Assembly (NCBI GenBank): GCA_017481825.1
Contig: JAFUOR010000095.1
Coordinates: 1-49,100, forward strand
Reading direction: 5' to 3'
Length of the DNA: 49,100 bases
Source: Clostridia bacterium
Lineage (GTDB): Bacteria; Bacillota; Clostridia; Christensenellales; Aristaeellaceae
The position numbers and the translations under genes were made by a program. Each line of letters starts with the position of its first letter. Position 1 is the first letter of the stretch. Of the stretch, positions 16,411 through 23,786 are shown one piece after another. Below the pieces are notes generated by a model. That model had not been told where the DNA came from and ran no database searches. It saw nothing but the letters and a program-made list of their open reading frames with translations.

Positions 16411-16596
16411 CGGGACTTACAGCAGCAGGCTTTGGACGGCGGCTGCTGCAAGTCCCGGCCATCAGGAAGATCGTGAACGGAGCATTGCAAATCTTGCCTG
16501 ACGCTGTATTCTACCATAATCCCGTCAGGTAATTCAAGTCCCTGCGAAAGATCCGATGTCCCATTGAATCCCGGCAGGGCTGCGGCATTTGCCGCA
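16411..16596 (+). promoter_or_regulatory. Structured 5' leader of the secreted-protein operon
   Basis: The roughly 370 bases between the regulator start and the TTG start at 16639 hold no gene. The second half is a row of hairpins. CGGGACTT/AAGTCCCG (16411-16418 with 16450-16457) encloses GCAGCAG/CTGCTGC (16422-16428 with 16443-16449). TCAGGAAGAT (16462-16471) pairs with ATCTTGCCTGA (16491-16501) with one bulge. CCCTGC/GCAGGG spans 16540-16579. TGCGGCA/TGCCGCA (16581-16587 with 16590-16596) forms a tight stem. None carries a T-tract, so these are not simple terminators. I recognise no known riboswitch. Confidence 0.45.
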
Positions 16597-16638
16597 CCGA
16601 CCATCCCGGAGAGGGATAACCTGAGGAGGTTGCAAAAA

Positions 16639-18375
16639 TTGAAGAAGCTGCTTTCCTGTCTGCTGCTGATCGCCATGGTCATGAGCTGTGTGACCGCGAT
16701 GGCTGAATCAGCTCCTGCAACGATCATTGACTTTGTCGATGGCAATTACGCCTTTCTCGGCGTGGATACCACGGCTGGCAACGCAGACGCATGCGAGCTG
16801 TCCGTTGTGGACTACAACGGCGGCAAGGCGCTGCATGTGGATGTGAAGGCCAAGGTGCCCTACATCGCGCTGAACATCGAGGGGCTGCTGGGCGAGAACT
16901 ACGTAAAGCTTGCCTCCATGACCTTCGACGTGGGCGTGGAGCTGGGCAGCGACGGCAAGTTCTACTCCCAGTCCGGCAAGGTGTACACCGTGACCGGCGA
17001 GGATCTGGTCAAGACCGGCTACGACTGGTCCGTGTACATGAAGAACAAGAACCCCAAGACTGCCAAGGTCACCTTTGGCAGCACCTTGACCGCTGGCATC
17101 GGCGAGTACCTGCTCATCACCAAGGAAACGGACACCTTCGTCGATTCCGGCCGTTTCCCAGGTGAGGAACCCCGCGATATCTACCTGTCCAACCTGCAGT
17201 TCTTTGATGCTCAGGGCAATGCGCTGCCGCTGGATCTGTCTGCCGTGTGGAGCTCTCCTGTGACCGAGGCTGACCTGTCCAACCTGTCCGTGCTGACGAA
17301 CGTGGTGGAATTCCCCGGCTTCACCTGCGAGGCTGGCGGCTGGAGCCAGAACGGCTTTGACATTCCCGAGGAAGTCCGTGCGGCGTTGGTGCCCGGCTCC
17401 GTGGTCGAAATCTCCTTTGAGTCCGCCAACGGTACCATGTGGCTCGTGTTCCCCGATTCCGCTGCCGGCTGGAAGCGCATCGGCAACAACAATCAGGCCT
17501 CCATCAACAACTCCCAGACCACCGCGCAGATCACCTACGAGCAGATCGCCGCTGTGCTGGGCGAAGACACCTCCACCTGGGGCGGCCGCCTGCAGTGCGA
17601 GGCTGGCGATACCTGGAAGGTCTACTCCGTGAAGGTCGGTCAGGCTGCGCCCCGTCTGGCCTTGAGCAACCCGGTGGAATTCGCTGGCTTCACCTGCTCT
17701 GCTGGCGGCTGGAGCCAGAGCGGCTTCGACTTTACCCAGGAGGTGCTCGACGCCCTGCAGCCTGGCACGGCCATCGAAATCGACTTTGAATCTGAGGACG
17801 GCAGCATGTGGATCGTTCTGCCTGATTCCGCCGCTGGCTGGAAGCGCATCGGCAACAACGGCCAGGCGACCATCATCGGCAGCAAGGCTTATATCACCTA
17901 TGAGCAGATCGTTGCCGCTGTCGGCGAGGACAAGGCTGGCTGGGGCGCCCGCCTGCAGTGCGAGGCTGGCTCCGAGTGGAAGGTCTATGCGGTGAACGTG
18001 GGCAAGGTCAACCAGCTGACCGGCGTGTCCGGCGCGGTTGATTTTGCGGGCTTCACCTGTTCTGCTGGCGGATGGAGCCAGAGCGGCTTTGAAATGACCG
18101 AGGAGATCAAGACTGCGCTGGTACCCGGCTCCGTGGTCACCATCAGCTACGAATCCAAGGCGAACAACATCTGGCTGGTCTTCCCGGATTCTGACGCTGG
18201 CTGGAAGCGCATCCAGTCCCAGACCGCCGATACCGACGGCAGGACCGCGCAGATCACCTTTGAGGAGATCGCCGAGGTGCTGGGCGAGGATGTTTCTACC
18301 TGGGGCGCACGCATGCAGTGTGAATCCTCCGGCGCGTGGAACGTGTACAGCGTCACCGTCGGCCAGGCGCACTAA
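16639..18375 (+). CDS. Secreted protein with three tandem carbohydrate-binding-like repeats
   Basis: The 578-residue protein uses a TTG start nine bases after GAGGAGG; the first residues KKLLSCLLLIAMVMSCVTAMAES form a signal peptide cut after an Ala-x-Ala site. A beta-rich domain of about 190 residues (roughly 25-215) follows, then three similar repeats of about 112 residues at 223-335, 346-456 and 467-578. Each repeat has GFTC-AGGWSQ-GF, a W-LVFPDS core with a UGWKRI-like stretch, an AQITYEQIA helix and a W-RLQCE end. No catalytic residues, LPXTG or SLH anchor are visible. The fold is probably a beta-sandwich carbohydrate-binding module, by analogy with clostridial modules that share the GGW-Q pattern. 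It heads the secreted operon with the binding protein and GH26. Confidence 0.85.
   Translation: MKKLLSCLLLIAMVMSCVTAMAESAPATIIDFVDGNYAFLGVDTTAGNADACELSVVDYNGGKALHVDVKAKVPYIALNIEGLLGENYVKLASMTFDVGVELGSDGKFYSQSGKVYTVTGEDLVKTGYDWSVYMKNKNPKTAKVTFGSTLTAGIGEYLLITKETDTFVDSGRFPGEEPRDIYLSNLQFFDAQGNALPLDLSAVWSSPVTEADLSNLSVLTNVVEFPGFTCEAGGWSQNGFDIPEEVRAALVPGSVVEISFESANGTMWLVFPDSAAGWKRIGNNNQASINNSQTTAQITYEQIAAVLGEDTSTWGGRLQCEAGDTWKVYSVKVGQAAPRLALSNPVEFAGFTCSAGGWSQSGFDFTQEVLDALQPGTAIEIDFESEDGSMWIVLPDSAAGWKRIGNNGQATIIGSKAYITYEQIVAAVGEDKAGWGARLQCEAGSEWKVYAVNVGKVNQLTGVSGAVDFAGFTCSAGGWSQSGFEMTEEIKTALVPGSVVTISYESKANNIWLVFPDSDAGWKRIQSQTADTDGRTAQITFEEIAEVLGEDVSTWGARMQCESSGAWNVYSVTVGQAH
17305..18372 (+). repeat. 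Three tandem 111-113 residue coding repeats
   Basis: Repeat units lie at 17305-17643, 17674-18006 and 18037-18372, separated by about ten codons each. They share GFTC, AGGWSQ, GWKRI and LQCE-type landmarks, with the aromatic and cysteine positions conserved in all three. Confidence 0.9.
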
Positions 18376-18405
18376 TCCGGTACAGAATATACAGGAGGTA
18401 AGACA

Positions 18406-19803
18406 ATGAAGAAGTTGACTGCTCTGGCTCTGGCGCTTATGATGCTGCTCTCCATGGCTGGTATCGCCACCGCCGAGGCCCCCCGCCACATCGTGATCGG
18501 CACCACTTGGGATATTTTCTACGATTCCACCCATTTAAGCGTTGAGGACAACCCCGGCTATTCCGGCGATATCTCTCAGGACATGATGTTCGCCAAGGTT
18601 AAGGAAGTTGAGGAAGAGTGGAACGTCACCTTTGAGTTCATGAACATGACCTATTCCGGCTCCAAGGAGTCCATCAACACCTCCATTCTGGCCGGCACGC
18701 CTGACGCAGATGTGTATATGGTCGGCATGGCCGTGGCAGCCCCTGCCATAGCCAACGGTCTGGCCGTGGATCTTAAGGACGTGCTGCCTGCGGATCATCC
18801 CGTGATCACCGGTACGGATGAAGTCCTGTCCTATGTGGATGTGGGCAATGGCGGCGTTTCTCTGTTGATTGCCAACAAGAAGGAAAACATGGTTGCCGAT
18901 ACCAACCCGCTGGGTTTCAACCTGCAGATGATCGAGGACGCGAATCTGGAAGATCCGCGTGATCTGGTGGAGCGCGGCGAGTGGACCTGGGATAAGTTCA
19001 TCGAGTACTGTCAGGTGCTGACCAAGGATAAGGACGGCGATGGCATCATCGATGTTTACGGCTTCGGCGGCTGGCCGGAGGATTATCTGAACGAGCTGCT
19101 CATGTCCAACGGAACCTACATCGCTGCGAACACGACCGAGAACCTGACCTCTCCCGAGGTTGGCGAGGTGCTGCAGTTCATGCAGGATATGAATGTCACC
19201 TACGGCATCATGCATCCGATTCCCGAGGTCAACGGTTGGGACGTGTGCCGCTTCCTGTACCGCGAGCAGAAGGTTGCCTTCTCTCCTCTGGCTGCGTGGA
19301 TCATGGACAGCAACAGCGACTATGCCTATAAGCATCCGGAGCTTACTCCTCTGGAGTTCGATATGGTATTCGTTCCGTGGCCTGTTGGTCCCAGCGGCAA
19401 TGCGGAAACCAATGCCGGTAAGGCCATCGGCTCTACGGGGTATATGATTCCTGTGGGTGTGGAGGACCCCGAATTCGTCTTCAACGTGCTCTATGACATT
19501 CTGAATTGGTACAACTATGATCCCAACAACCCCCAGTCCGATGACGAGGCACTGGATATCCGCGACAACGAGGAAGCGCTGGGCTGGTGGTACGGCGTGG
19601 TTGCAAAGGATGTTGATCTGCAGGACTACAACTTCAACGTCATGTACGAAATGGGCCTGAAGACACAGTTCGACATGATCAACAACCTGGGCGTGAGCCT
19701 GGAGATCACCGCGCTGGTCAATGGCGATTACACAGTTGCCCAGTATCAGGAAATGTTCAAGCAGCCGATTCAGGATGCTATCACCGCCATCATGGGTGAG
19801 TAA
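18406..19803 (+). CDS. Extracellular solute-binding-like protein without lipobox
   Basis: This 465-residue protein has an N-terminal signal peptide (MKKLTALALALMMLL) with an Ala-x-Ala cleavage site near ATAEAP and no lipobox cysteine. It then shows the layout of family 1 sugar-binding ABC proteins: two alpha/beta lobes, a VYMVGMAVAAPAIANG segment near residue 105, WTWDKFIEYCQVLT around residue 193 and a KDGDGIIDVYGFGGW loop. Such proteins normally hand sugars to two permeases, but no permease or ATPase gene is next to it. It lies 30 bases after the repeat protein, within one transcript. Without a lipid anchor it would be released or held by a partner. Confidence 0.87.
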   Translation: MKKLTALALALMMLLSMAGIATAEAPRHIVIGTTWDIFYDSTHLSVEDNPGYSGDISQDMMFAKVKEVEEEWNVTFEFMNMTYSGSKESINTSILAGTPDADVYMVGMAVAAPAIANGLAVDLKDVLPADHPVITGTDEVLSYVDVGNGGVSLLIANKKENMVADTNPLGFNLQMIEDANLEDPRDLVERGEWTWDKFIEYCQVLTKDKDGDGIIDVYGFGGWPEDYLNELLMSNGTYIAANTTENLTSPEVGEVLQFMQDMNVTYGIMHPIPEVNGWDVCRFLYREQKVAFSPLAAWIMDSNSDYAYKHPELTPLEFDMVFVPWPVGPSGNAETNAGKAIGSTGYMIPVGVEDPEFVFNVLYDILNWYNYDPNNPQSDDEALDIRDNEEALGWWYGVVAKDVDLQDYNFNVMYEMGLKTQFDMINNLGVSLEITALVNGDYTVAQYQEMFKQPIQDAITAIMGE

Positions 19804-19835
19804 ACCTGCATACTGACAGGCACCGAACATACCCA

Positions 19836-19880
19836 GCCCCCGGAGCGTGAGCATTCCTGCGGCGCCCGGGGGCGTTTCTT
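19836..19880 (+). terminator. Possible intra-operon terminator
   Basis: GCCCCCGG (19836-19843) pairs with CCGGGGGC (19866-19873), followed by GTTTCTTTT. It stands between the binding protein and GH26 genes and could lower GH26 expression. The 22-base loop makes it a moderate terminator. Confidence 0.55.
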
Positions 19881-19900
19881 TTCAAGGAGGTTCTATCAGG

Positions 19901-21346
19901 ATGAAGAAGCTTGCATGGCTGTTGGCAGCAGCGCTGATGATGACGCTCTCCAGCGCAGCGCTGGCAGAAGAGACCCTCTACGAGGCAGAGAATGCCGTGC
20001 TGCACGGCAAGAGCACCGTGGCAACGGACGCCGCTGCCTCCGGCGGCAAGGCTGTCGGACGATTTGAAGGCAGTGAGGACACGGTGAATTTCATCATCAG
20101 CGTTCCGGCTGACAGCACGTATGACCTGACCTTTGTATGCAGGGGCATCGGCGGAGGCAAGACAAACAAGGTGTCCGTGGACGGTAAGCCGCAGGGCGAA
20201 TTCTCCTGCTCCGGCGAGGCATATGAGGCGGATACCCTGCGCGGCGTATGGCTGACGGCTGGCGAACATACCGTCACTGTGAACAAGTCATGGGGCTGGA
20301 TATGGCTGGACAGCCTGACCGTAACTCCGGCAGAGAAAATCCCGGACAGCGTGTACGATGTGGAGCCTGTCCTCACCAATCCCAACGCCAACGAGGATGC
20401 ACAGCAGCTCTTCACCTATCTGTGCGAGTGCTATGGCAAGGTCACGCTGGCCGGTCAGCACTGCGAGTACGGCACCATCGGCTCCGAATGCTATACGATC
20501 TATCAGGTTACGGGCAAGTACCCGGCTGTCCTCGGGCTTGACATGATGAGCTACAGCCCTGCCCGCCGGGAGCATGGCAGCAGCGGCGGCAGCTCCGTCG
20601 AGCAGGCGGTCAAGTTCCACGACCAGGGCGGCATCGTAACCTTCTGCTGGCACTGGAACGCCCCCAATGAGTACCTCAAGGACGGCACTGACAACGGCAA
20701 TCCCCGCTGGTGGGGCGGCTTCTACACCCGCAACACGGACTTTGACATTGAGGCCGTCATGAATGGCAGCGATCCCAGGGGCAAGGAATACCTCGACCGG
20801 GACATCAAAGCCATCGCCGAGCAGCTCCTGCGGCTGCAGGAGCAGGGCATCCCTGTCTTGTGGCGGCCCCTGCACGAGGCCTCCGGCGGCTGGTTCTGGT
20901 GGGGTGCGAAGGGCGCCGAGCCCTTCAAGCAGCTGTGGGTCTACCTCTATAACGAGCTGACCTGCACCTACGGCTGCAACAACCTCATTTGGATCTGGAA
21001 CGCCAGCACGGCTGAATGGTATCCCGGAGATGCATATGTCGATATCATCGGTGAGGATATTTATGCAGACAAGCACGATTACAGCGCTCAGAACTCGAAG
21101 TTTTCCAAGCTCCTGGACGTGCCGGGAGAAAACAAGCTCATCGCGCTGACGGAATGCGGCGTTGTGCCGGATATTGATCAGCTCATCCAGACCAATGCCC
21201 GCTGGCTCTGGTTCAACACATGGGGCGGCGACTTCGTGTACAAGAAGCTGAAGTACTCTGACGAATACACCGAAGCAGCGCTGCTCAAGAAAGTCTATGA
21301 CAGCGAGTACGTGATCACGCTGGACGAGCTGCCGGATTTTGATTAA
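19901..21346 (+). CDS. Secreted CBM35-like/GH26 glycoside hydrolase (mannanase-like)
   Basis: This 481-residue protein starts at an ATG ten bases after AAGGAGG. A signal peptide (MKKLAWLLAAALMMTLSSAALAEE) precedes a jelly-roll module (about residues 25-145) with the opening LYEAENAVLHG typical of CBM6/CBM35 domains. The GH26 catalytic domain (about 155-481) has acid/base Glu326 in WRPLHEASGGWFWWGAKG and nucleophile Glu418 in IALTECGVVPD. GH26 enzymes usually cleave beta-1,4-mannans. No cell-wall anchor is visible, so it is probably free outside the cell. It is related to the cytosolic GH26 at 13184, giving one inner and one outer copy. Confidence 0.94.
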   Translation: MKKLAWLLAAALMMTLSSAALAEETLYEAENAVLHGKSTVATDAAASGGKAVGRFEGSEDTVNFIISVPADSTYDLTFVCRGIGGGKTNKVSVDGKPQGEFSCSGEAYEADTLRGVWLTAGEHTVTVNKSWGWIWLDSLTVTPAEKIPDSVYDVEPVLTNPNANEDAQQLFTYLCECYGKVTLAGQHCEYGTIGSECYTIYQVTGKYPAVLGLDMMSYSPARREHGSSGGSSVEQAVKFHDQGGIVTFCWHWNAPNEYLKDGTDNGNPRWWGGFYTRNTDFDIEAVMNGSDPRGKEYLDRDIKAIAEQLLRLQEQGIPVLWRPLHEASGGWFWWGAKGAEPFKQLWVYLYNELTCTYGCNNLIWIWNASTAEWYPGDAYVDIIGEDIYADKHDYSAQNSKFSKLLDVPGENKLIALTECGVVPDIDQLIQTNARWLWFNTWGGDFVYKKLKYSDEYTEAALLKKVYDSEYVITLDELPDFD

Positions 21347-21355
21347 CGGACACAT

Positions 21356-21395
21356 AAGATGCCTCCCCGCACCGCTGTGGCTGGGGAGGCATCTT
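21356..21395. terminator. Bidirectional hairpin between convergent glycan genes
   Basis: AAGATGCCTCCCC (21356-21368) and GGGGAGGCATCTT (21383-21395) form a perfect 13-bp stem between the GH26 gene and the minus-strand oxidoreductase. T-runs are short on both sides. Confidence 0.72.
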
Positions 21396-21408
21396 GCGTT
21401 TGTGCCGC

Positions 21409-22593
21409 TTATTTCGTTCCGTTGAAGGTGTTGCTCAGATCAGCGACGACCGCCTGCGCGGCAGATGCTTTCTTGTGCCGGGAGGTGGCGATGCGTTTGG
21501 ACAGCTCCTCATAGAACAGATTCTCGTCGATGGGCAGCTCCACCTCCTTACCCAGGAAGGCGGACAGGTGCATGGCGTTGGACAGCATGAGGCCATGAAT
21601 GCCCTCGCGGCCATCGGCGATCATCTTTTCACCCCGCAGGATCGCACCGCCCCAGGCATTCACCACGCCCGTGTGCTGCTCGTTCAGCCCGTCAGTCTCC
21701 ACAACGCAGTCCACCGTCGGCATGCTGGCGAAGGGCTTCTTGTTGGCGGCGCTCCATTCCGGCTCGGAGACGCTGAATTCCTTCAGGTGCAACTGATTAT
21801 GCTCCACCACCAGCCTGGCCCTGTCCATCTGGATTTCGAAGCGGTTGGAGCCATGGGCGTCGCCGGTGGTGGTGACGAACACGCCCGTCGCACCATTTTC
21901 GTACTCCACATAGGTGGTCACATCGTCCTCCACCTCAATATCGTGCCACAGGCCGTATTTCAGGTGGGACTGTACCTTCACCGGCATGCCGCAGATCCAC
22001 TGCCACAGATCAAGCTGATGGGGACACTGGTTCAGCAGCACGCCGCCGCCCTCGCCCGCCCAGGTTGCGCGCCATGCGCCGGAATCATAATACACCTGCG
22101 GACGGTACCAGTCCGTGATGATCCAGTTGGTGCGGCGGATGCGTCCGTACTTGCCGGACTGCACCAGCTCGCGCATCTTGCGGTAGACGCAGTTGGTGCG
22201 CTGGTTGAACATCAGCCCGAACACCACCTCGGGATGCTGGTCTGCCATCTCATTCATTTCACGCACCTGCCGGGTATACACACCGGCGGGCTTTTCCACC
22301 ATGACATGAATGCTGCGCTTCATGCACTCAATGGCCAGGCGGGGGTGATCGTAATGGGGCGTGGCAATGATGCATGCGTCGATCAGATCACTGTCCAGCA
22401 TGGCGGCAGCGTCGTGGAAGAATGCAACGTCCTCTCCCAGACGCGTCTTTGCCCATGCTTCGCGGGCAGGGTTGATATCTGCCACCGCCGTCAGCACAAA
22501 ATCAGGGCATTCACCGTCCACCACGCGGCAGGCATGACCGCTGCCCATGTTGCCGATACCGATTACACCCAGACGAATCTTCTTCTCCATCAT
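21409..22593 (-). CDS. Gfo/Idh/MocA family oxidoreductase (paralogue of the one at 14179)
   Basis: This 394-residue protein has glycine loop GIGNMGSGH, the EKPAGV motif, and a catalytic domain with SGAWRATWAGEGGG and NQCPHQLD. These segments almost match the oxidoreductase at 14179, so the two likely act on related substrates. Two neighbouring ATG codons (22593 and 22590) are possible starts; the AAAGGAGG site suits the first. It follows the TIM-barrel gene by 11 bases, with its binding site overlapping that stop codon, so the pair is co-expressed. The dehydrogenase function is a family assignment; the sugar is unknown. Confidence 0.93.
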   Translation of the reverse strand: MMEKKIRLGVIGIGNMGSGHACRVVDGECPDFVLTAVADINPAREAWAKTRLGEDVAFFHDAAAMLDSDLIDACIIATPHYDHPRLAIECMKRSIHVMVEKPAGVYTRQVREMNEMADQHPEVVFGLMFNQRTNCVYRKMRELVQSGKYGRIRRTNWIITDWYRPQVYYDSGAWRATWAGEGGGVLLNQCPHQLDLWQWICGMPVKVQSHLKYGLWHDIEVEDDVTTYVEYENGATGVFVTTTGDAHGSNRFEIQMDRARLVVEHNQLHLKEFSVSEPEWSAANKKPFASMPTVDCVVETDGLNEQHTGVVNAWGGAILRGEKMIADGREGIHGLMLSNAMHLSAFLGKEVELPIDENLFYEELSKRIATSRHKKASAAQAVVADLSNTFNGTK

Positions 22594-22604
22594 CCTGTCC
22601 TCCT

Positions 22605-23444
22605 TTACAGCAGCTCTTTGAGCGCGCTGCAGGCCGCGTCAAAGGCTGCGTCGCTGCTCTCGTAGCAGTAGGCGTCCACCTGCGTCCTGTTTCCGGCCTG
22701 CTCCAGATCCTTCAGGCCATCAAACACGCTCAGGTGCGGCTCGACGGTCACATCACAGCCGCCGCGGCTGCGGAAATCATCCAGAATGGCGCGCACATAG
22801 CCAGTGCCCTTGCCGGCGGGAACAACTTTGCCATCCGGCAGAGCATCCTTGATGTGCAGGTACTTGATCCGGCTGCGCAACAGCTTCCAGGCTTCTACCG
22901 TATCCTGTCCGCACTGAATGAAATTCGCCGGATCAAACACGCCCTCAAGCTCGGGGAAGGTGTTCAGCAGCTCCCAGCAGCGATCGGCCATGTCGCCGTA
23001 GATGCCCTTTTCATTTTCATGACACAGGCTCACGCCGCTGCCCTTTGCCACGCGTACCATCTGGCCAACCCGGTCAATGACCTGATGGCGGTACATATCC
23101 GCCTGCCCCTCCGGAACGAAAAAGGAAAACATGCGCAGGTTCTTCGCACCCAGGATGTCCGATAGCGTCAGCACGTGGCGCAGCTTGTCCAGATGCGCGG
23201 CGAAGCCATCCGATGCGATGCCAATCTTGCCGATGGGCGATCCTATGGACCAGACGCAAAGCCCGGCATCGTCCAGCTTGCGGCGCACCTCGCGGGCCTT
23301 TTCCAGCGTGATGTCAGCAATGTTCTGACCATCTACTCCACGGATTTCCAGGCCCTTCAATCCATTGCGGCGCATTGCAGCAATCTGGCCATCCAGCTTT
23401 CCAGAGGCCTCGTCGGCAAAGGCATAGATGTTCAATGTATTCAT
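22605..23444 (-). CDS. Sugar phosphate isomerase/epimerase-like TIM-barrel protein
   Basis: This 279-residue protein belongs to the AP-endonuclease-2/xylose-isomerase-like superfamily. Four candidate metal ligands are visible at the expected strand ends: Glu143 (CHENEKG), Asp171 (FDPANF), His197 (YLHIKDA) and Glu235 (TVEPHLS). An intact metal site argues for isomerase, epimerase, dehydratase or lyase chemistry on a sugar or keto-glycoside. The start at 23444 is set by a GGAGGG box; a frame reaching further upstream is not needed. It is the first gene of a pair with the oxidoreductase at 21409. Such isomerase-like/Gfo-Idh pairs are known in keto-sugar routes, e.g. C-glycoside cleavage, so the link is plausible but inferred. 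Confidence 0.9.
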   Translation of the reverse strand: MNTLNIYAFADEASGKLDGQIAAMRRNGLKGLEIRGVDGQNIADITLEKAREVRRKLDDAGLCVWSIGSPIGKIGIASDGFAAHLDKLRHVLTLSDILGAKNLRMFSFFVPEGQADMYRHQVIDRVGQMVRVAKGSGVSLCHENEKGIYGDMADRCWELLNTFPELEGVFDPANFIQCGQDTVEAWKLLRSRIKYLHIKDALPDGKVVPAGKGTGYVRAILDDFRSRGGCDVTVEPHLSVFDGLKDLEQAGNRTQVDAYCYESSDAAFDAACSALKELL

Positions 23445-23499
23445 TCGATTCCCTCCATATACCAGGTGTGCAGCAGCAAACATGGCTTGATATAGACAT

Positions 23500-23528
23500 A
23501 TTATATAGCAACATTTACAATAAATCAA
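23500..23528 (-). promoter_or_regulatory. Promoter of the TIM-barrel/oxidoreductase pair
   Basis: Minus-strand -35 TTGATT (23528-23523) and -10 TATAAT (23505-23500) are 17 bases apart. Confidence 0.78.
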
Positions 23529-23538
23529 TAGCAATGGC

Positions 23539-23565
23539 TTGTGAATTGCAAATATTGTGAATTGC
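23539..23565. repeat. Two direct 11-bp repeats TTGTGAATTGC
   Basis: TTGTGAATTGC occurs at 23539-23549 and 23555-23565, a 16-base period. They lie just upstream of the minus-strand promoter -35, the normal place for a class I activator such as an AraC protein. Confidence 0.75.
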
Positions 23566-23734
23566 GGTTATCTGAGTGACATTCCTCCATCTGCTGATGG
23601 AAAAACGTGTCCCGCAGCGCCGGGATGGCAACGTATAAGAACGCCCCAAACATCCGCCTTATGCCATGCGCCCAGTGAAGCTGTCCTGATCTCTTTCGTC
23701 AACCGCTGCTCAACCCCGCTCCCGCAATCCGTTA

Positions 23735-23763
23735 TTGCGAACTCCATGCTGCTGTGTTACGAT
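23735..23763 (+). promoter_or_regulatory. Promoter of the XRE-methyltransferase gene
   Basis: -35 TTGCGA (23735-23740) and -10 TACGAT (23758-23763) are 17 bases apart, 23 bases before the ATG. The rest of the interval 23445-23786 holds the divergent promoter and direct repeats and no gene. Confidence 0.62.
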
Positions 23764-23786
23764 GGTTGTACAAGGAGGGAATACAC

